DNA of 64,000 nucleotides from Hydrangea macrophylla (GCA_033977485.1 CM066992.1:99212140-99276139); one strand, 5' to 3'. Positions 34,540-47,495 are shown, counted from the first letter of the stretch. The notes: generated by a model from the sequence alone, not told the origin. Numbers and translations: made by a program.

Positions 34540-35954
34540 TTAAAAGCCTGAGAATCACATAACATAAATAATTACGTTTGGGCAAATTACTATGGATTCG
34601 AGTTAAAAATATTGGTTACCTCTACCATATTTGAAAAGAATCTGCCAGTAACCTGATACACCGCGAATAGTATGACTCGATGGGAAGCCATATACTATCC
34701 ATCATTTGTTCAGATAGGCAATTGCCTTTTAATTTTACCATCCAGGCGATGTACCTTGCCTAGTAAAATTAAACTGCTGACTTGCTTTGGTCCTATAAAT
34801 AACAATAGTGACTCAGATGGAGAGAATATTGTTATTTATAGCTAAGTGTATACCATCACTTAATTCTAGGTTAAGAGTTCCGTGAGGAACACCTCTGATG
34901 GAGATGTGACCCACACTAACAATCACCCAAAACATTCTTTTAAAGAAGTTTGTACCGATGATTCCATGATCAACTGCATCCGATGGGGAGGATGGCACAA
35001 GAGTCATCACACAAAATTAATCATATCATCTACAAACCAGTGATGGAGATCATGTAATTTATACTTGATAAATTCCCTCTCCCACTAAGAATTTTTTTAA
35101 AAAATTGAGGGTTATAAATTTTTTAGAAAAACTTTTAATTTAGTTGAAAAAAAATAATGGAATACTTGACATGGATTAGTCCATCTTTACTTGTCAAACG
35201 CACATGTGCAGATAATAAAATTATTCTATTCTCATGATTTTAAAAAACAAGTACTTATGTTTTCAAAATATGGAATTAGTTTTATTTCTAAATACACATG
35301 TAGTTGTCCATCATTTTAAATTAATATAACTTAAACATGCAGCTAGACATCTGAAATAGGTCTAGGAACATTTACCATGTTGTCCTATTCATTAAACACG
35401 AAACAATAATAATCATTCAATCACACATAAATAAGGAAACCATAATAAAATAGGAATCCCACTATTATGGTCAAGCTGCAACTCTTGTGAAGAAATCTTC
35501 ATTGAACCTAATTAGTTCTATGTCGCCACTACGCACGGGGGTCAAGCTGAATATGGTCAAGCTGAAACTGCTTGTAAAACTGCTCTCACGAACCATCTTA
35601 ATGGATTTATTTCAGATATATTACATAAATCCTATGCCTCCATGAAGGAGTTCACATGATATTTATTTGCAGTAAATTAACCACGCATCAATCAAGTATG
35701 AGATCCAATTAATACATACAAATCCTATGCCTCCATAAAGGAGTTCACATGCTATATCAAAATAGTAATATTAACCACGAATAAACCCATCAAGGGATCC
35801 AATCACACAAAACTAGTGACCATAATAGTGGAATAAGAACGCTGCAACACAAGGGTTAGTACAGATCTACGTTCTATCCATCCATCAATACATGCATAAG
35901 ATATGTATTACTGGACAACATGGTTGCGTCCAACCTATACGCAGAATCAACGTT
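34540..35954 (-). other. Copia leader (5' UTR)
   Basis: About 1.4 kb between primer site and gag without a convincing frame. Contains a near repeat of ATCCTATGCCTCCAT (35629 and 35723) followed by AAGGAGTTCACATG, about 94 bp apart. Confidence 0.6.
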
Positions 35955-35966
35955 GCTCTGATACCA
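35955..35966 (-). other. Copia primer-binding site
   Basis: Minus strand reads TGGTATCAGAGC directly inside the 5' LTR: initiator tRNA-Met primer. Confidence 0.93.
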
Positions 35967-35967
35967 C

Positions 35968-37291
35968 TGTTAGGAAACTACATTCCCAGAATTCGTTGAC
36001 AGTGCGTATAACTTGGCATTGCAAAAATTTTTGTGAAATCTATAATAACCATACAAGGGCGGAACTAGGGTTACCTTGAACTGCAAAAATGGATTACTGT
36101 AGTAGACGAATCGAGAACACGGGCTCGATAACAGCTCACGATCTTCTACTGTATTCCTCTGCTGCCAGAATATCAAACTGAGTGTGGGCTTTTTCGAAAT
36201 CCTTTTAGTTTTCTGCTCTCTCTTTTACGATCTCATTTCTATTTCGAGTTATAATACTCTAGATGGAAAAACGCAAACTGAGAAGGGAGCCAAATCAGTA
36301 TATATATATATATATAGGCTACGATAGGGACCATAAGAAGTCAGTAAGGAATAGGCTTCCTTATGGAATTAGGAAACCCTAATTCGAACTGAATCAAATT
36401 TCTATTTCTATAAATGATAATTCATACCACTAAAGAATTATAATTGCACTCCTACCCTTATCTCAAACATATATTTCGAGCTCCATGTTATTAAATGCTT
36501 ATTATCTTCCACGTTAAGATTACAGATATCCATTAATTAAATACAATTACTGACAATCATATTTAATTAATCTCTTAAAATTCCTTGAGATCCTCTGTTT
36601 AACTTATCTGATATGTCGGATTCAAAATCCACTTGCAGGGTTTGACATAATCAAAACTTATAAGCTTTCTCAAGGGGATATCATCAATCCCAAAATTGAG
36701 ACATGGATTCCACCATTAATTTATATCCACCACACAATCAATATTGTCACCCAATCCAATGAGATATTGACCCATTTAAGGATCTCATCCTTTTAGGGAT
36801 TAAAGTGTAAATATCAAATGCACGTGTCTACAAATTAACTTAGGATTTAGAGTATAAGCACTCATAATAGCCATGATGTATTAATTATCTTAAAAGTCAG
36901 TATAAAGATAATTACCCCAAATCGGTCCCGTTTAATACACAAAGTGTACCAGCATAGTGAGTTGAAACTATATTGTTTCCCGTAGTCAAGACAAACCTAC
37001 TACAACACCATGCTGCAATCCTACCGATGGTGTGTCCAATCTCATCTAAGACTGTAAACCAAAATCTTACATTCTACAATATCTTATGGTCTGATCTTTC
37101 GTGTGTAAGTCGAACTCTATGTACCAAACCACCTACTATGTAGAATGAGAGATACACATGCATTATATTAAATAAATAACATAATACAAACATTGCCCAC
37201 ACAGATTCTCATAAAAATGGAATAACTGAATTTATTAAATGAATAATAAATTAACTACGTAAAGTATGGCTTTTAGTATATATTCCTAACA
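35968..37291 (-). repeat. Copia 5' LTR
   Basis: 1324 bp. A (TA)n TATA-type promoter at about 36299-36317 (minus strand). The first 235 bp at its low-coordinate end differ from the other LTR at about 25 positions by eye, clearly more than between the gypsy LTRs, consistent with the copia element being older. Confidence 0.93.
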
Positions 37292-38060
37292 ATCACAACC
37301 ACCACAACCGGAGCCGTCGCCACCAGAGCAATCACCAGAGTTATCGCCACTACCACCAACTCTCTTCTGTCTCTAACTTTTTTTCTCCTCTCCCTCCATA
37401 GCCACCACCACCATCTCTCTTCTCTCTCTAACTTTCTCTCATCCTTCCTCCATAGCCACCACCATCACAACCACCACCACCCAAGCCATCGTCGCCGTCT
37501 CCCTTACCGTCGCAACTACCATCAACTCTTTTCTCTCTCTAACTTTTTCTCTCCTCCCCCTCCATAGCCACCACCACCACCACCATCTTTCTCTCCTCCC
37601 CCTCCATTGCCACCACCGTCGCCGGCCACCACCACCACCAAAACAAATCTCCATGGCCAACTGATCTTAAGAGAGATTTTTCTTAAGATGGTCAACACTG
37701 TTGAATGAAGGTGGAATGATAGGTGATGGTCGCAGGAGGTGCTAGTGTCGGTCGTCGGAGATAGAAGTGGTGGTGGCCGGAGGTTAGGTATGGGTGGTGG
37801 AAATGGTGGATGGTCTCCGGAGGTGCTAGTGGCGGTCGCCGGAGATGGTAGTGGTGGTCGCTGGAGGTAGAAGTGGTGGTGGCCGAAGGCTAGGCATAAG
37901 TAGTGGCAATGGTGGCTAGGGTTTGATAGTAAGGTTAGATGATGAAGATGAGGATGTTTTGGTCCAAAAAAAATTAGGAGTAAAAATCAAGTTGTTTTAT
38001 TAAGTGTCCTTCATTCCAATTTAGCTTGTCTTAATGCCCCTTTCACCAATTTCTCCTTGA

Positions 38061-38787
38061 AATTATATCAGTTTAATACCCATCTCGCTTTTAATTTTTG
38101 TCCAAACTCCATAAGTTGTACAAATTCCTTGGTCTCATCATTTGACCAGTATAAACAAATATTATGTTGACCAAAATACCCATAGATATTTCTACACACT
38201 TCTAGTGTTTAGACACATTTTGGGCAATATATATAGAGAAAACGTTAGAGAGAGAGAGAAAGAGAAGTGGCAGTGATGAAGATTCGGGCAACAACGGGCG
38301 ACGTAGCTTCCGACAACAGAGGACGACGAAGATTCCGGCGACGTGAGGGCTGATCGAATTAAAGCAGTTTGTGTCACCAAATAGCCCTAAATCTGTTATC
38401 TTTACTAAACCCTAGTAACCATTACCACAGGAAACTCAACAACACAATTGTGATTTGATGAAAGCATACCACTGTGGGAAATTTTCTAGCCAAGATTGAG
38501 TTTGAAGATGGACGATTTGATGAAGATGCTGAAATTGACACCAAATTTTGCCACATTATTAGACCGAGAAGAGACTTAGTTCGAAAAAGGGCAGATTGAT
38601 GACAAAGGTGAAAACACTAGCTTGGCGGTCTATGCTCTCTAGGTGTTTGTTTATTGGCCTATGTGAGTTTTCATGATTCTAAGATTGCTCCTTAGGCTGT
38701 TTGTGGGTGATTGGTCATTTGGAGCTTGGTTCATCTTTTGTATCCTCTAGCTACCCTTAAATCTTAATAATAGACTATTAGTTACTT
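38061..38787. other. No gene seen
   Basis: A GA-rich stretch at 38250-38270 is followed by GC-rich CGACG-type sequence to 38350, which resembles a plant 5' leader, but no frame or splice structure can be supported. Confidence 0.35.
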
Positions 38788-39225
38788 TTTAACAAATTTC
38801 ATATAACCAGTTATGTGAAATTTCACAAAATGTTTTTTGTTGGCAAGTTATGTATAATTTCACGTAACTTTTTATTTTCACAAATTTCACATAGCTAATT
38901 GTGTGAAATTTTATATGACTTCTTCTTTTCCCAAATTTCACATAGACATTTGTGTGTAATTTCACAAAACTTTTTCTTTTCACAAATTTCACATAATTAG
39001 TTATGTGAAATTTCACATGACTTTTCCTGTTGGCAAGTTATGTGCAATTTCGGATAACTTTTTATTTTCACATAGCTAATTGTGTGAAATTTCATTTGAC
39101 TTTTTTTTCCCACAAATTTCACATAGACAATTTAGTGAAATTTCACATAACTTTTTTTCTTTTCATAAATTTCACATAACTAGTTCTGTAAAATTTCACA
39201 CAATTTTATAGCGACAATGGTACTT
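38788..39225. repeat. Higher-order array of palindromic 40-55-bp units
   Basis: Units with the palindromic core TTTCACATA-N-TATGTGAAA recur with different spacers. Four unit types can be told apart by flanks (one has GTTGGCAAGTTATG, one ATAGCTAATTGTG, one ATAGACA) and come in the same order twice, followed by a partial third round. The higher-order period is roughly 190-200 bp. Confidence 0.85.
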
Positions 39226-39548
39226 GTTTGATAGATTTCGTCGAATCGATTTTAAAAATATAAATTTTGCAAAAAATTAATTTATGGATTGAAAGTTATG
39301 GATTTTAAAAGTTTGAAAAAAAAATTAGGCAACTTCAGTGTGAGTGACTACATATATTAAAAGTTAAATGAGGAATTTAGCTGCAAAAGCGCATGTACAA
39401 TATTGAATGAGTAGTTTTGTCCATCAAAATATTGATGGAGTTTTCACTAAAATTAAAAACATTTTTGACCAAGTAATAAAAAAGTTTATTCTTTAATATT
39501 TTTCACTAAATCTCCCTTTTATTAATGATAACCACCCCTTATAAAGAA

Positions 39549-39716
39549 CAACAATCCTAGGGTGACAAACACTTTTTACAAACACTTACAAACACACTCT
39601 ATCTCTCTCCTGAGTGGTACTATAGGGTCCACTGAAATTATCTGGACCCCATAGTGCCACCTAGGAGAGAGATAGAGTGTGTTTGTAAAAATTGTTTGTC
39701 ACCCAAATATTACTCT
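39549..39716. mobile_element. Hairpin MITE
   Basis: Arms of about 75 bp: GGGTGACAAACACTTTTTAC, then ACACACTCTATCTCTCTCC and ACTATAGGGTCCA, mirrored on the right by TGGACCCCATAGTG, GGAGAGAGATAGAGTGTGT and TTTGTCACCC. The left arm has a short internal duplication (ACAAACACTTACAAACAC). Confidence 0.85.
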
Positions 39717-40871
39717 ACAAAAACAACCAAATGTACATAGATAAGGAAGCATAAAATGTCACGCCCCAGATCCACACATGTGAATCTAGGATACGTGGCA
39801 CGCCACCAAAGCCCTCAAACTCCAAGTTAAAAATGTAAATGAAGGAATACAAGCGCAAGTAAACCTCAAGCCCAAGGGCAAAATGGTATTTTTAGATATG
39901 GGAAAATTTTATATCAAAAGATAGCCCTTTGAGTTTGGGTTCTAATGCAAAAAACAGCGCACGAATTTGAATTTTCTAGAAAGAGTTATGTTCGTTTTCG
40001 TAAACGTTGACAGTGTAGCAAAATACACGCGGATCGATCCGCCCCTATAACCCGGATCGATCTGAATTAGCAAATTTAGGCAAAACTTTCCCAAAAATGT
40101 TCAGATCGATCCCCATTAAAAGTCGGATCGATCCGGGTTCTGCAGAATGGAATTTTTGCTGCAAAAACCCTATTTTAACAAGTTTAAAACATTACCAAAC
40201 TAAACTAAACCATATGGAAACTTTCAAAACAACTCCAAAACCATTTTTAAATCAATCCATACCATTTCCAAGTGATCCCAACATGGTTCTAAACTTTGAA
40301 AAAGATGCACAAATGCTACCATACAAAAATACCCCCAACCTTCACAAAACCAACCAAAATACATGAGTTTAAATCCAAACTCTCAACCAACATATTCCAA
40401 CCTACAAAAGAAAAGCATGAAAGTTCTCCAACATAGTTCTAAACTCCAGTTACAATATTTACACAAATCTTGGAGCGATTAAGCAAGGAACCTACATAAT
40501 TTACTAAGTTTAGTATCAACTCAACTTAAACCATTCAACCCCAAAATTTACACCATGATACAAATTCTACACAAAAACAACCAAAGACATGAAGCTACAA
40601 TAAACACAAGTCTTCTCGACTCCACGATCCTCAGTCACCTCCCCAGATTATCGCCGTCGTGCTCACCTGGAATGGTTATTCAATAACCACTACAATATAT
40701 AAGTTATATGCTTAGTGAGAGATGTCATTCATGCATACAGATGACATATTAATGTTTAAATTCATCTCAACAAATAAAAACGATCTCCGAATACGCAAGT
40801 ATTTCCTCCGCCACTACCTGCAAGTTCACGACTCCCCCAATAGTCCATGGCATAAGCCAATGACCCACGCC

Positions 40872-41390
40872 CAGGGTCGGAACAAGGAATTTGTCTTTGG
40901 GGGTGCCGAGTTACTATTTATGTTATCTAACATTGGCATACGGGGTTCGGGGACAGTGCTCCCGAGATGATTTTTTTTGGTTCTATTTATACATGAGTAT
41001 ACTTTTTTTTTTCTTTATTAGTAAGACTACAAATTTACTATGTAAGGTTATTTTGTGTGGTGGGTTGAGTTTATCATAATGAGTGGTCTAATTGTATAGA
41101 GTAATGCTATTCTGCTCAAATCTTGTATCCCAAATGATTCTTAAACATATGTGGTTGAAGTTAAGAGTTGAAAGAAAGTAATAAAATGGTTTAAGGTGAC
41201 TAAAGGAGTAACATATTTTTTTGTTTGGGGGTGCCAGAAACAACAAAATATGAGGAGCAGTAGATTTTTTTTATTATTTGGGAGTGCCAACAAACAACAA
41301 AATATAAGGCATAGCGCACATACATGTATATTAGTAAAACCAATTTACCACATGTGAGGGGTGCCCACTCTACACTCAGTTCCGCCCCTG
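40872..41390. mobile_element. hAT-type element with 8-bp target duplication
   Basis: TIR CAGGGTCGGAAC at the left and GTTCCGCCCCTG at the right (one mismatch), flanked by CCCACGCC at 40864-40871 and 41391-41398. 519 bp. The interior has repeated GGGGGTGCC-type motifs near both ends and no transposase. Confidence 0.93.
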
Positions 41391-41992
41391 CCCACGCCTC
41401 ACACGTGCAGTCTAATGCCGTTGTCGGCAATAAGTGGTCGTCACCACGACACAATCTCATGGCGGATTCATACAAGCTTCCCTTTGACCCAATTAGGCAA
41501 CTAAGCATGCTCACATAAGTATATCACCGTATTTTTCACACAATTACGTCGTACTAGCTAACTAGGCGCAATTCTACACCATGAAACATTCATTATCGCT
41601 AAAGCTAACTAGGCGCAATTCTACACCATGAAACATTCACCATCGCTAAACATGAGAAATTAAGCTAACTAAGCATGTTATTAACATCACAATGAACACA
41701 AACATGACTCTCATCCAAAAACAAGATTGAAAACCACTCACCTCTTCACAATTCGTTTCTAATTGAGAAATCAAAGCCCAATCCTACTCCGGTTTCAAAT
41801 CCTACATGAATTCTACAAATTACGGATTACCAAACTGAATTGGGTCTCGAAAATTACGACGATTAAACTCAATAAAAATAGTACCAAAACGTTAGACTCT
41901 TCTTTACGAGTCCAAACCCGGTCTTGGAATTGAAATTAGAAGTCAAACGGCGCGTCAATCGGCGTCATAGAGCTCCGGTGAAACCCTCGTCT

Positions 41993-41999
<7 letters not shown>

Positions 42000-42022
<23 letters not shown>
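42000..42022. repeat. CT microsatellite in LTR leader
   Basis: (TC)n tract in the leader of the minus-strand LTR. Confidence 0.9.
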
Positions 42023-42023
<1 letters not shown>

Positions 42024-42413
42024 AACCGACCCAAATGAAGAAGAAGAGCTGGAGATATGAATCTCCTCTTGATTTACAGCTCATATAAAACTTAACATTT
42101 CTATTATGAAATCCACCTAATTTTTAGTTATTTGTAATTTTACCCCCAACTAATTTAATAACCAACTATTTAGTCCTCCAAACTTAAGTGGATATTTGTC
42201 TATGTCTCGCATGGATCCCATAAGTGGTCCCACATAATTTCATGAAATTACTAATTAGCCTACTAGTTATGTAGCATGTTCAATTCGTTCTCACAAAGGT
42301 ATTCCAAATGACCACATAAATGGTCTATAATAATAAACAATATATTCTAAGCAACATATAAATATTTCACATATGCCTTAATAAACATTTAAGAATATAA
42401 GGGTGATTTCACA

Positions 42414-43015
42414 ACCTCGTCCCATCACACACTGGAACTTTCTCAACTCATGTCCCAATTTGGGACGGCCACATTGGCCATTACTGAGTTACCGAACCGG
42501 ACACCCAATAACCAACTAAACATATGTTAATAACCACCAATTAATTATGCTAATGCATGCTACATCATGTTTAACGATTAATAACGGGAATATGCGTTAC
42601 ATAAGCAACCACAGAAAATAATATGTCTGCTGCACGAGGAATCCACTATTGCGTTACAAGGACCACCGCGTAGAGATATCTAGGGCAACTTTAACCTTGT
42701 AGTTGGTAGAGACCATCAAAAGAAAGAAGATGACACAACGCTAAGCCCAAACAAGTGAAGAAGCCTCACCATGGGGGCAACCGAAATTGCTTGAAAGGCT
42801 TCCATGATAGCAAAAATTGTACCATGGAAATTGGAAAGTAACACAGCTGTAGAAGAGAGCTCCAAAGCCACCAATCATAACCCAATGAAGATAGTACATA
42901 GGGATAAGCCATTAATTAAAGCAAAGCCTACTCTTTCATTTTTTTACATGCCAATGTTTACTAAACATTTTTTCTTTCCCTCTTTTTCAATAGGTGATTA
43001 TTAAGTGGAGTTAAC
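42414..43015. other. No gene assigned; possible retroelement 3' UTR remnant and coding-like patch
   Basis: 42420-42480 contains the palindrome GTCCCAATTTGGGAC. On the minus strand 42750-42880 has a short open stretch with AIMEAFQAISVAPMVRLLH, too short to assign. Confidence 0.3.
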
Positions 43016-43360
43016 ATGTTACATAATATGTATACACACATCTATACATACATGTCTTGCATGTTCTCCCTCTTTTTGTTTTTATATTTTTTTATATACC
43101 TTTATTTTTTTTATTTTGTAATAGATATTCAAACAGTTAGTTGCCAAGGGTACCATAAATTCTATTTACACATATCTACACATATTTGTCTTGCGTTCTC
43201 TCTCTCCCTCTCTCTCTCCCCCTCTTTCTCTCTCTCTCTTTCTCTCTTATATATATACACCATATATATATAAAATAGTTATATACCTTTCTTTTTGTTT
43301 TGTTTTTATTTTGTAATAGATATTCAAACATGCTCTCTGACTTCTAGTTGCAAAGGGATA
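43016..43360. repeat. Direct duplication with microsatellites
   Basis: Two copies, about 43030-43160 and 43165-43350, share TTTTGTAATAGATATTCAAACA and AGTTGC-AAGGG blocks and a CTTGC-TTCTC-type pyrimidine tract. The second copy has an expanded (CT)n and TA tract. Confidence 0.75.
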
Positions 43361-44950
43361 ATAATCTATCTCCATCTTAATCTTTAGATCACAAAAATCA
43401 AGAAGATATTAGTTACTAATTACTGTGATACTACTTATCTTCATATGCTAGAGCCCCAGAGAGAGGGAGTTAGAGCAATATCTAAGAAAAATGGAACAAG
43501 AAAGGAATTGATGATAAACTCATAACCTTAAATTAACACACTTTTTGTCATCATGTGAGTTCATTATTTCCCCACTTTTGTATTCTGTGGGTTTGATTCT
43601 CATCCAAGTGATTCCACTCTTAAAGTTTTCTAATTGTATTTTCTCCCACTGTGAATACACATATACATACACGACCTAGATAGAAACATAGTTGAATTCC
43701 ATGACCATTTTTTGAGGTCGGTGCTATTATCCTACTTAGGTTAGTTTCTTTATTGTTGTTCACTTTCTCTTCTATTTTTTTTGAAGCTATTTTTTGTTGT
43801 TTTTTTAATTGCAATTTCATATGTACCAGTTGCTTTATATTTACTCGCTTAATCTTTTATAATGATTTTTTTTTATAGAAATCTCCCAAAAAAATTTTAT
43901 TTACCCAAGTTTTTATGATATGACCCACTCAACATTTAATTATACTGCGAGGTCCACATTATTAGGGAGCTTATTATGATTGGTCCAACCCCCCCCCCCC
44001 CCCCCCCCCAATTTAGTGTAAATAATATTACAATTTTACCCCTTAAGATACATACATATATACACGGACTAATATACATACACATGTGATTATATTATTT
44101 ATATAACATTCCCTTATATAGTGTGCGTGTGTGGACATTTGTATTCCCATATATTCAGCACGTATTAAAGTTGATATTTAAATTCCTAAATTTGTAGGAG
44201 ATTATGAGTCAACATCCAAGCCATATACATACATATACACTGATGTATTGAATGTTATTTGAATCAGTCAACCTAAAATTATGTGGCTGTTAGGATAGAT
44301 GTTTCTTGATATTAAGTCCTTACTTATAGCATTAATATACCAACCTGTAACGTATATTGATGTTCTACCTGATTATATTACCCAGTTTTTCATGATTTTT
44401 TGTAGTATGGTCATATACTACACAGTTTTCTTAATCTGTTTGTGAAGAAGGTAACGTGAAATCCCTTAGTTGTGTATTCTCATATTATACCAGGTGATTG
44501 CAGTGTAAAATTTAATACTATTGTAGTGTAAAAATCAATAAAAACATGACCTACTTTCCATTTTCAAAATGAGTGTGAAATAAAGTTCAAATCAACTTAA
44601 TCATAAATGAGTGTGAAATTTTGCACTTTCTTAACATTTTTGTTAACATGGTTGCTAAATTTTTCTATGCAACTCGAACAAGTACATTGTAAACAAGTGA
44701 GCGTTAAATTTCTCATAGTGTCCATGTGTAATATTGTGTGTGTTTAATTTCTCACAGTGTAAGATTTTGCAAGAACCCAATTTTTCAAAATTTGACCAAA
44801 CCAAAAATTAACGCCAATATGAATTTGCTATGCCACACTGAAAGATTGAATCATTTTTAGTGTAAAATTTACCAATCATGTGTAAAATTTGAGTGTAGAA
44901 TTTACAACTCATGTCTAAATTTTAACACCCATATAAAGTTGTTACACCAA
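43361..44950. other. No gene seen; contains C21 tract and GTGTAAAATTT-type repeats
   Basis: AT-rich. A run of 21 C lies at 43989-44009. From about 44500 the motif AGTGTAAAATTT and variants recur, and similar motifs continue right of the LTR at 47990-48070, so the LTR inserted into this repeat region. Confidence 0.5.
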
Positions 44951-45256
44951 TGTAACATCCGTACCAGGAAAAAAAGGGTTAATTGTTATGTTAATATGTA
45001 TTAATTTATATAATTAGTGTATAAAATGGGTTAAGGGGAGGCTTTGGACTCTCCCGTATGAAAAATGTTTAGAGAAGGACACCATTTAGAAAGTCCCCAG
45101 TGAGGTGGGACAAGTACTGGAGTGGGACCTAATGAAGGGCCCATAATATAATTTGCATTTTAAATTATTAGATGAATTTTATATGATTAAATGGATATTT
45201 GTTAAGTTGCTTGCATATTATATTGTTATATGTTAGCATTTGGTATTAGTTTGGAC

Positions 45257-45847
45257 TAGGCATGTCAATGGACCGGGTCTAGACCCGGATCCGGCTCTGT
45301 TAGACGCATCTGAACATTTTTTAAGATCCATATCCAGATCCGGATCCGAATCCGTATTTTATGCTAAAAATGGATCGGATATGGTTTTGTAATATCCGGT
45401 CCGCCTAAGACTCAGATTCGAATAATCCTTATATATATATAAATATATTTATATATATCTACATATTATATATGATATAATAATGTGTATATATAATGTA
45501 TATGCATACTATAATATAATTATGTGTATATATAATGTATATATATACTATAATATAATTATGTATATATATAATGCATATACGTACTGTATTATATTTA
45601 ATATATTAGTCATGTATATACAAATATATTTATACATACAAAAATAGTATAGATGTACACATTATATATTATTTCGGATCGAATTCGGATCCAGATCCGG
45701 ATTCGGTATATTTTGGCGGATCCAGATATGGACTGACTTATAACAGATCCGTCAGATCTGAATCCGAATCCGAATCCATATATAGTTTAGCAGATCTGGA
45801 TCTGGATGCACTAGATCCGGTCCGGATCCGACCCGTTTACAGGCCTA
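45257..45847. mobile_element. hAT-type element with perfect 8-bp target duplication
   Basis: TIR TAGGCATGTCAATGGACCGG at the left and the mirrored CCGACCCGTTTACAGGCCTA at the right, flanked by GTTTGGAC at 45249-45256 and 45848-45855. 591 bp. Subterminal GGATCCGGATCC-type repeats and an AT-rich centre with a roughly 46-bp tandem unit (45480-45620). No transposase. Confidence 0.95.
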
Positions 45848-47495
45848 GTTTGGACACCCAACTAAGGGTATAAATGAAAAGGATTCATAAAATGTAGGGC
45901 GATAGCAATTTCATAAAATATTTGGGACCAAGGTGGGACCCATGCGGGACTTAGACAAACACTCATTAGATAATTGGGTAGTTAATAAAATGTTTGGGGG
46001 ATTTCATAATAAGAACTTAGGAAATTCTGGGGGTGTAAAAGAAAAAGATAAAAAATGAGGTTAAGACACCTCATGTGCATGCACATGTAGGTGTCAAGAG
46101 AGAGGGATACTCTCATTTATAGCAATTAAAAGAAAATAGAGAGCTCAGAGAGAGACGACGAGATTCCGAGACGCCGACGCCATTTATTCGCCATTTTGGG
46201 CGCCGTTCGTCTGATTCGCGAATCGAAGTCGTATTCAGACTCATAGAGGTGAGACGATCGTTTTCATACCTTTAATTTATGTTTTAATCATCATAATTTT
46301 GGTAGCTCACGCTAATCGGTGACACAGGGTTACCGAATTCTTGTAGGATTTATTCCGAAGAGAGAATTGAACAAGAATTGTTAAGGAAATTATGCATTTC
46401 TAGCTTAAAATTGGGTATAATCTGAGTAAGGTGAGTTTTCTAGCCTAAGAATGATTGTGTTTTAAGGTGTTCAATGTTTCTTTATATATCTTGGGTTGTT
46501 GAAATCATGCTTAGAAGTTATGAAATTGTTGGATTTATGATTTACATGTCAATATGTAGAATTGCCATGTTTATGTGCTTATGTGTTTATGTGGTAATCA
46601 ATGAGCACCGGGTAAATGATTCATTATTGGGAGTAATAAGGGAGGAGAAGAGGAAGAATCCGATAAATACAGAAGTCTAAGGAATAGAAGTGACCACAGG
46701 GCCAAGAGAGGTCTTCGGGTCTGAATGAATCATTGAATCGATGACTCAGTGATCACGGATATGATTTATGTGTTAAATTGTAATATTACACATGTTAAAC
46801 ATTCAATCATGTTTTAGATTTCTCACTAAGCGTAATGCTTAAGAAAACTGTTTTCCTTTTCTATTGTGGTAAATAACATCCACCGCAGGTTCGAAGCAAT
46901 ACCCGAAGAGAAAATGACGAGCGTTGGGGAAGATGGGAGAGATTTGGGACTTATGTATATTAACTCTTCCTAAACTTGTAATATGTTGTAACTAGTAGTT
47001 CCTATAATGGTGGATTAGTTCTTTGGTTGTAACCAAGAGGTTTAGCTCTTTAAACTTGAAATTTGATAGTTTTGAAGTTGAATTGGGAAAACTTATGTAA
47101 ATTCCTGTGTTTTGGTTGATTATGCGAAAGTTGTTAACTTCGACCATTCCGGCAAGTCCGGATTGCGTCGCAAGTACTTTTGACAAGCTCCATTTGTAGA
47201 TATAATGGTAGTAGTAGTTTGAGTCCAAAATCCACAAGTTCTTGAAAACTGCTAGTTTGATAGGTATTATGAATGGCAAAACTTGCTTTGATTCAAAACG
47301 AGATGAGTTCATGGTACGTTGGTTTGATTCAATTATGAATGTGGGTATGTCCTACATGCTTGGTTAGTGTTAAAACATGTTTAAGAGTGTGTTTGTAATG
47401 TTTTCTTGAGGTCCCATGAGGTTTGATGTGTTTAGGTGTGATTTGGTTATGTAAAAACATGATTTTTAGCAGCAGAATTGCATTCTGCAGAACAC

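Larger units (their letters stand above)
17798..37291 (-). mobile_element. Ty1/copia LTR retrotransposon, complete but degenerate, split by a gypsy element
   Basis: Two LTRs (17798-19114 and 35968-37291) with TGTTAGG...CCTAACA ends are flanked by the direct repeat ATCAC (17793-17797 and 37292-37296). The element reads on the minus strand: primer site next to the right LTR, gag, integrase, reverse transcriptase and RNase H toward the left, polypurine tract beside the left LTR. Own length is about 8.1 kb; the rest is the gypsy insertion at 19460-30872, which interrupts RNase H. The coding region has several frameshifts and stops. Confidence 0.95.
17380..38060. mobile_element. Diverged TIR element hosting the copia/gypsy nest
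   Basis: The left part (17390-17450) contains GGGCTAAATTGGACTAAAGG then CATAATAAAA. The right part (about 37990-38040, reverse strand) contains AGCTAAATTGGAATGAAGGA then CTTAATAAAA, so the ends look like diverged inverted repeats. Between them and the copia LTRs lies CCACCACC-rich, Pro/Gly-codon-like low complexity (17570-17797 and 37297-37930). The copia element sits inside this (TSD ATCAC). Superfamily unknown; the boundaries are approximate. Confidence 0.4.
39757..42413 (-). mobile_element. Gypsy-type LTR, minus orientation, split by a hAT element
   Basis: On the minus strand it starts TGTGAAATCACCC (42413) and ends GGGGCGTGACA (39757). It is related along its length to the plus-strand LTR at 44951-47977: shared GGATCGATCC motifs near the 3' end, the TTCTAGAAA block, the CTCACTAAGC block and the CGCCG leader near 41950. 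Flanks TAAAA and ACCTC do not match, so it may be a truncated 3' LTR rather than a solo LTR; the sequence at 42414-42470 (minus GATGGGACGAGGT) could be the remnant of a polypurine tract. Confidence 0.7.

Noticed and set aside
38788..39225. CRISPR-like array of repeats
   Set aside because: The genome is a plant nuclear genome, units are directly adjacent palindromic repeats without unique spacers, and no cas genes are present.
42750..42910. Membrane-protein exon on the minus strand
   Set aside because: About 50 codons between stops with no splice context or recognisable family; too little to support.
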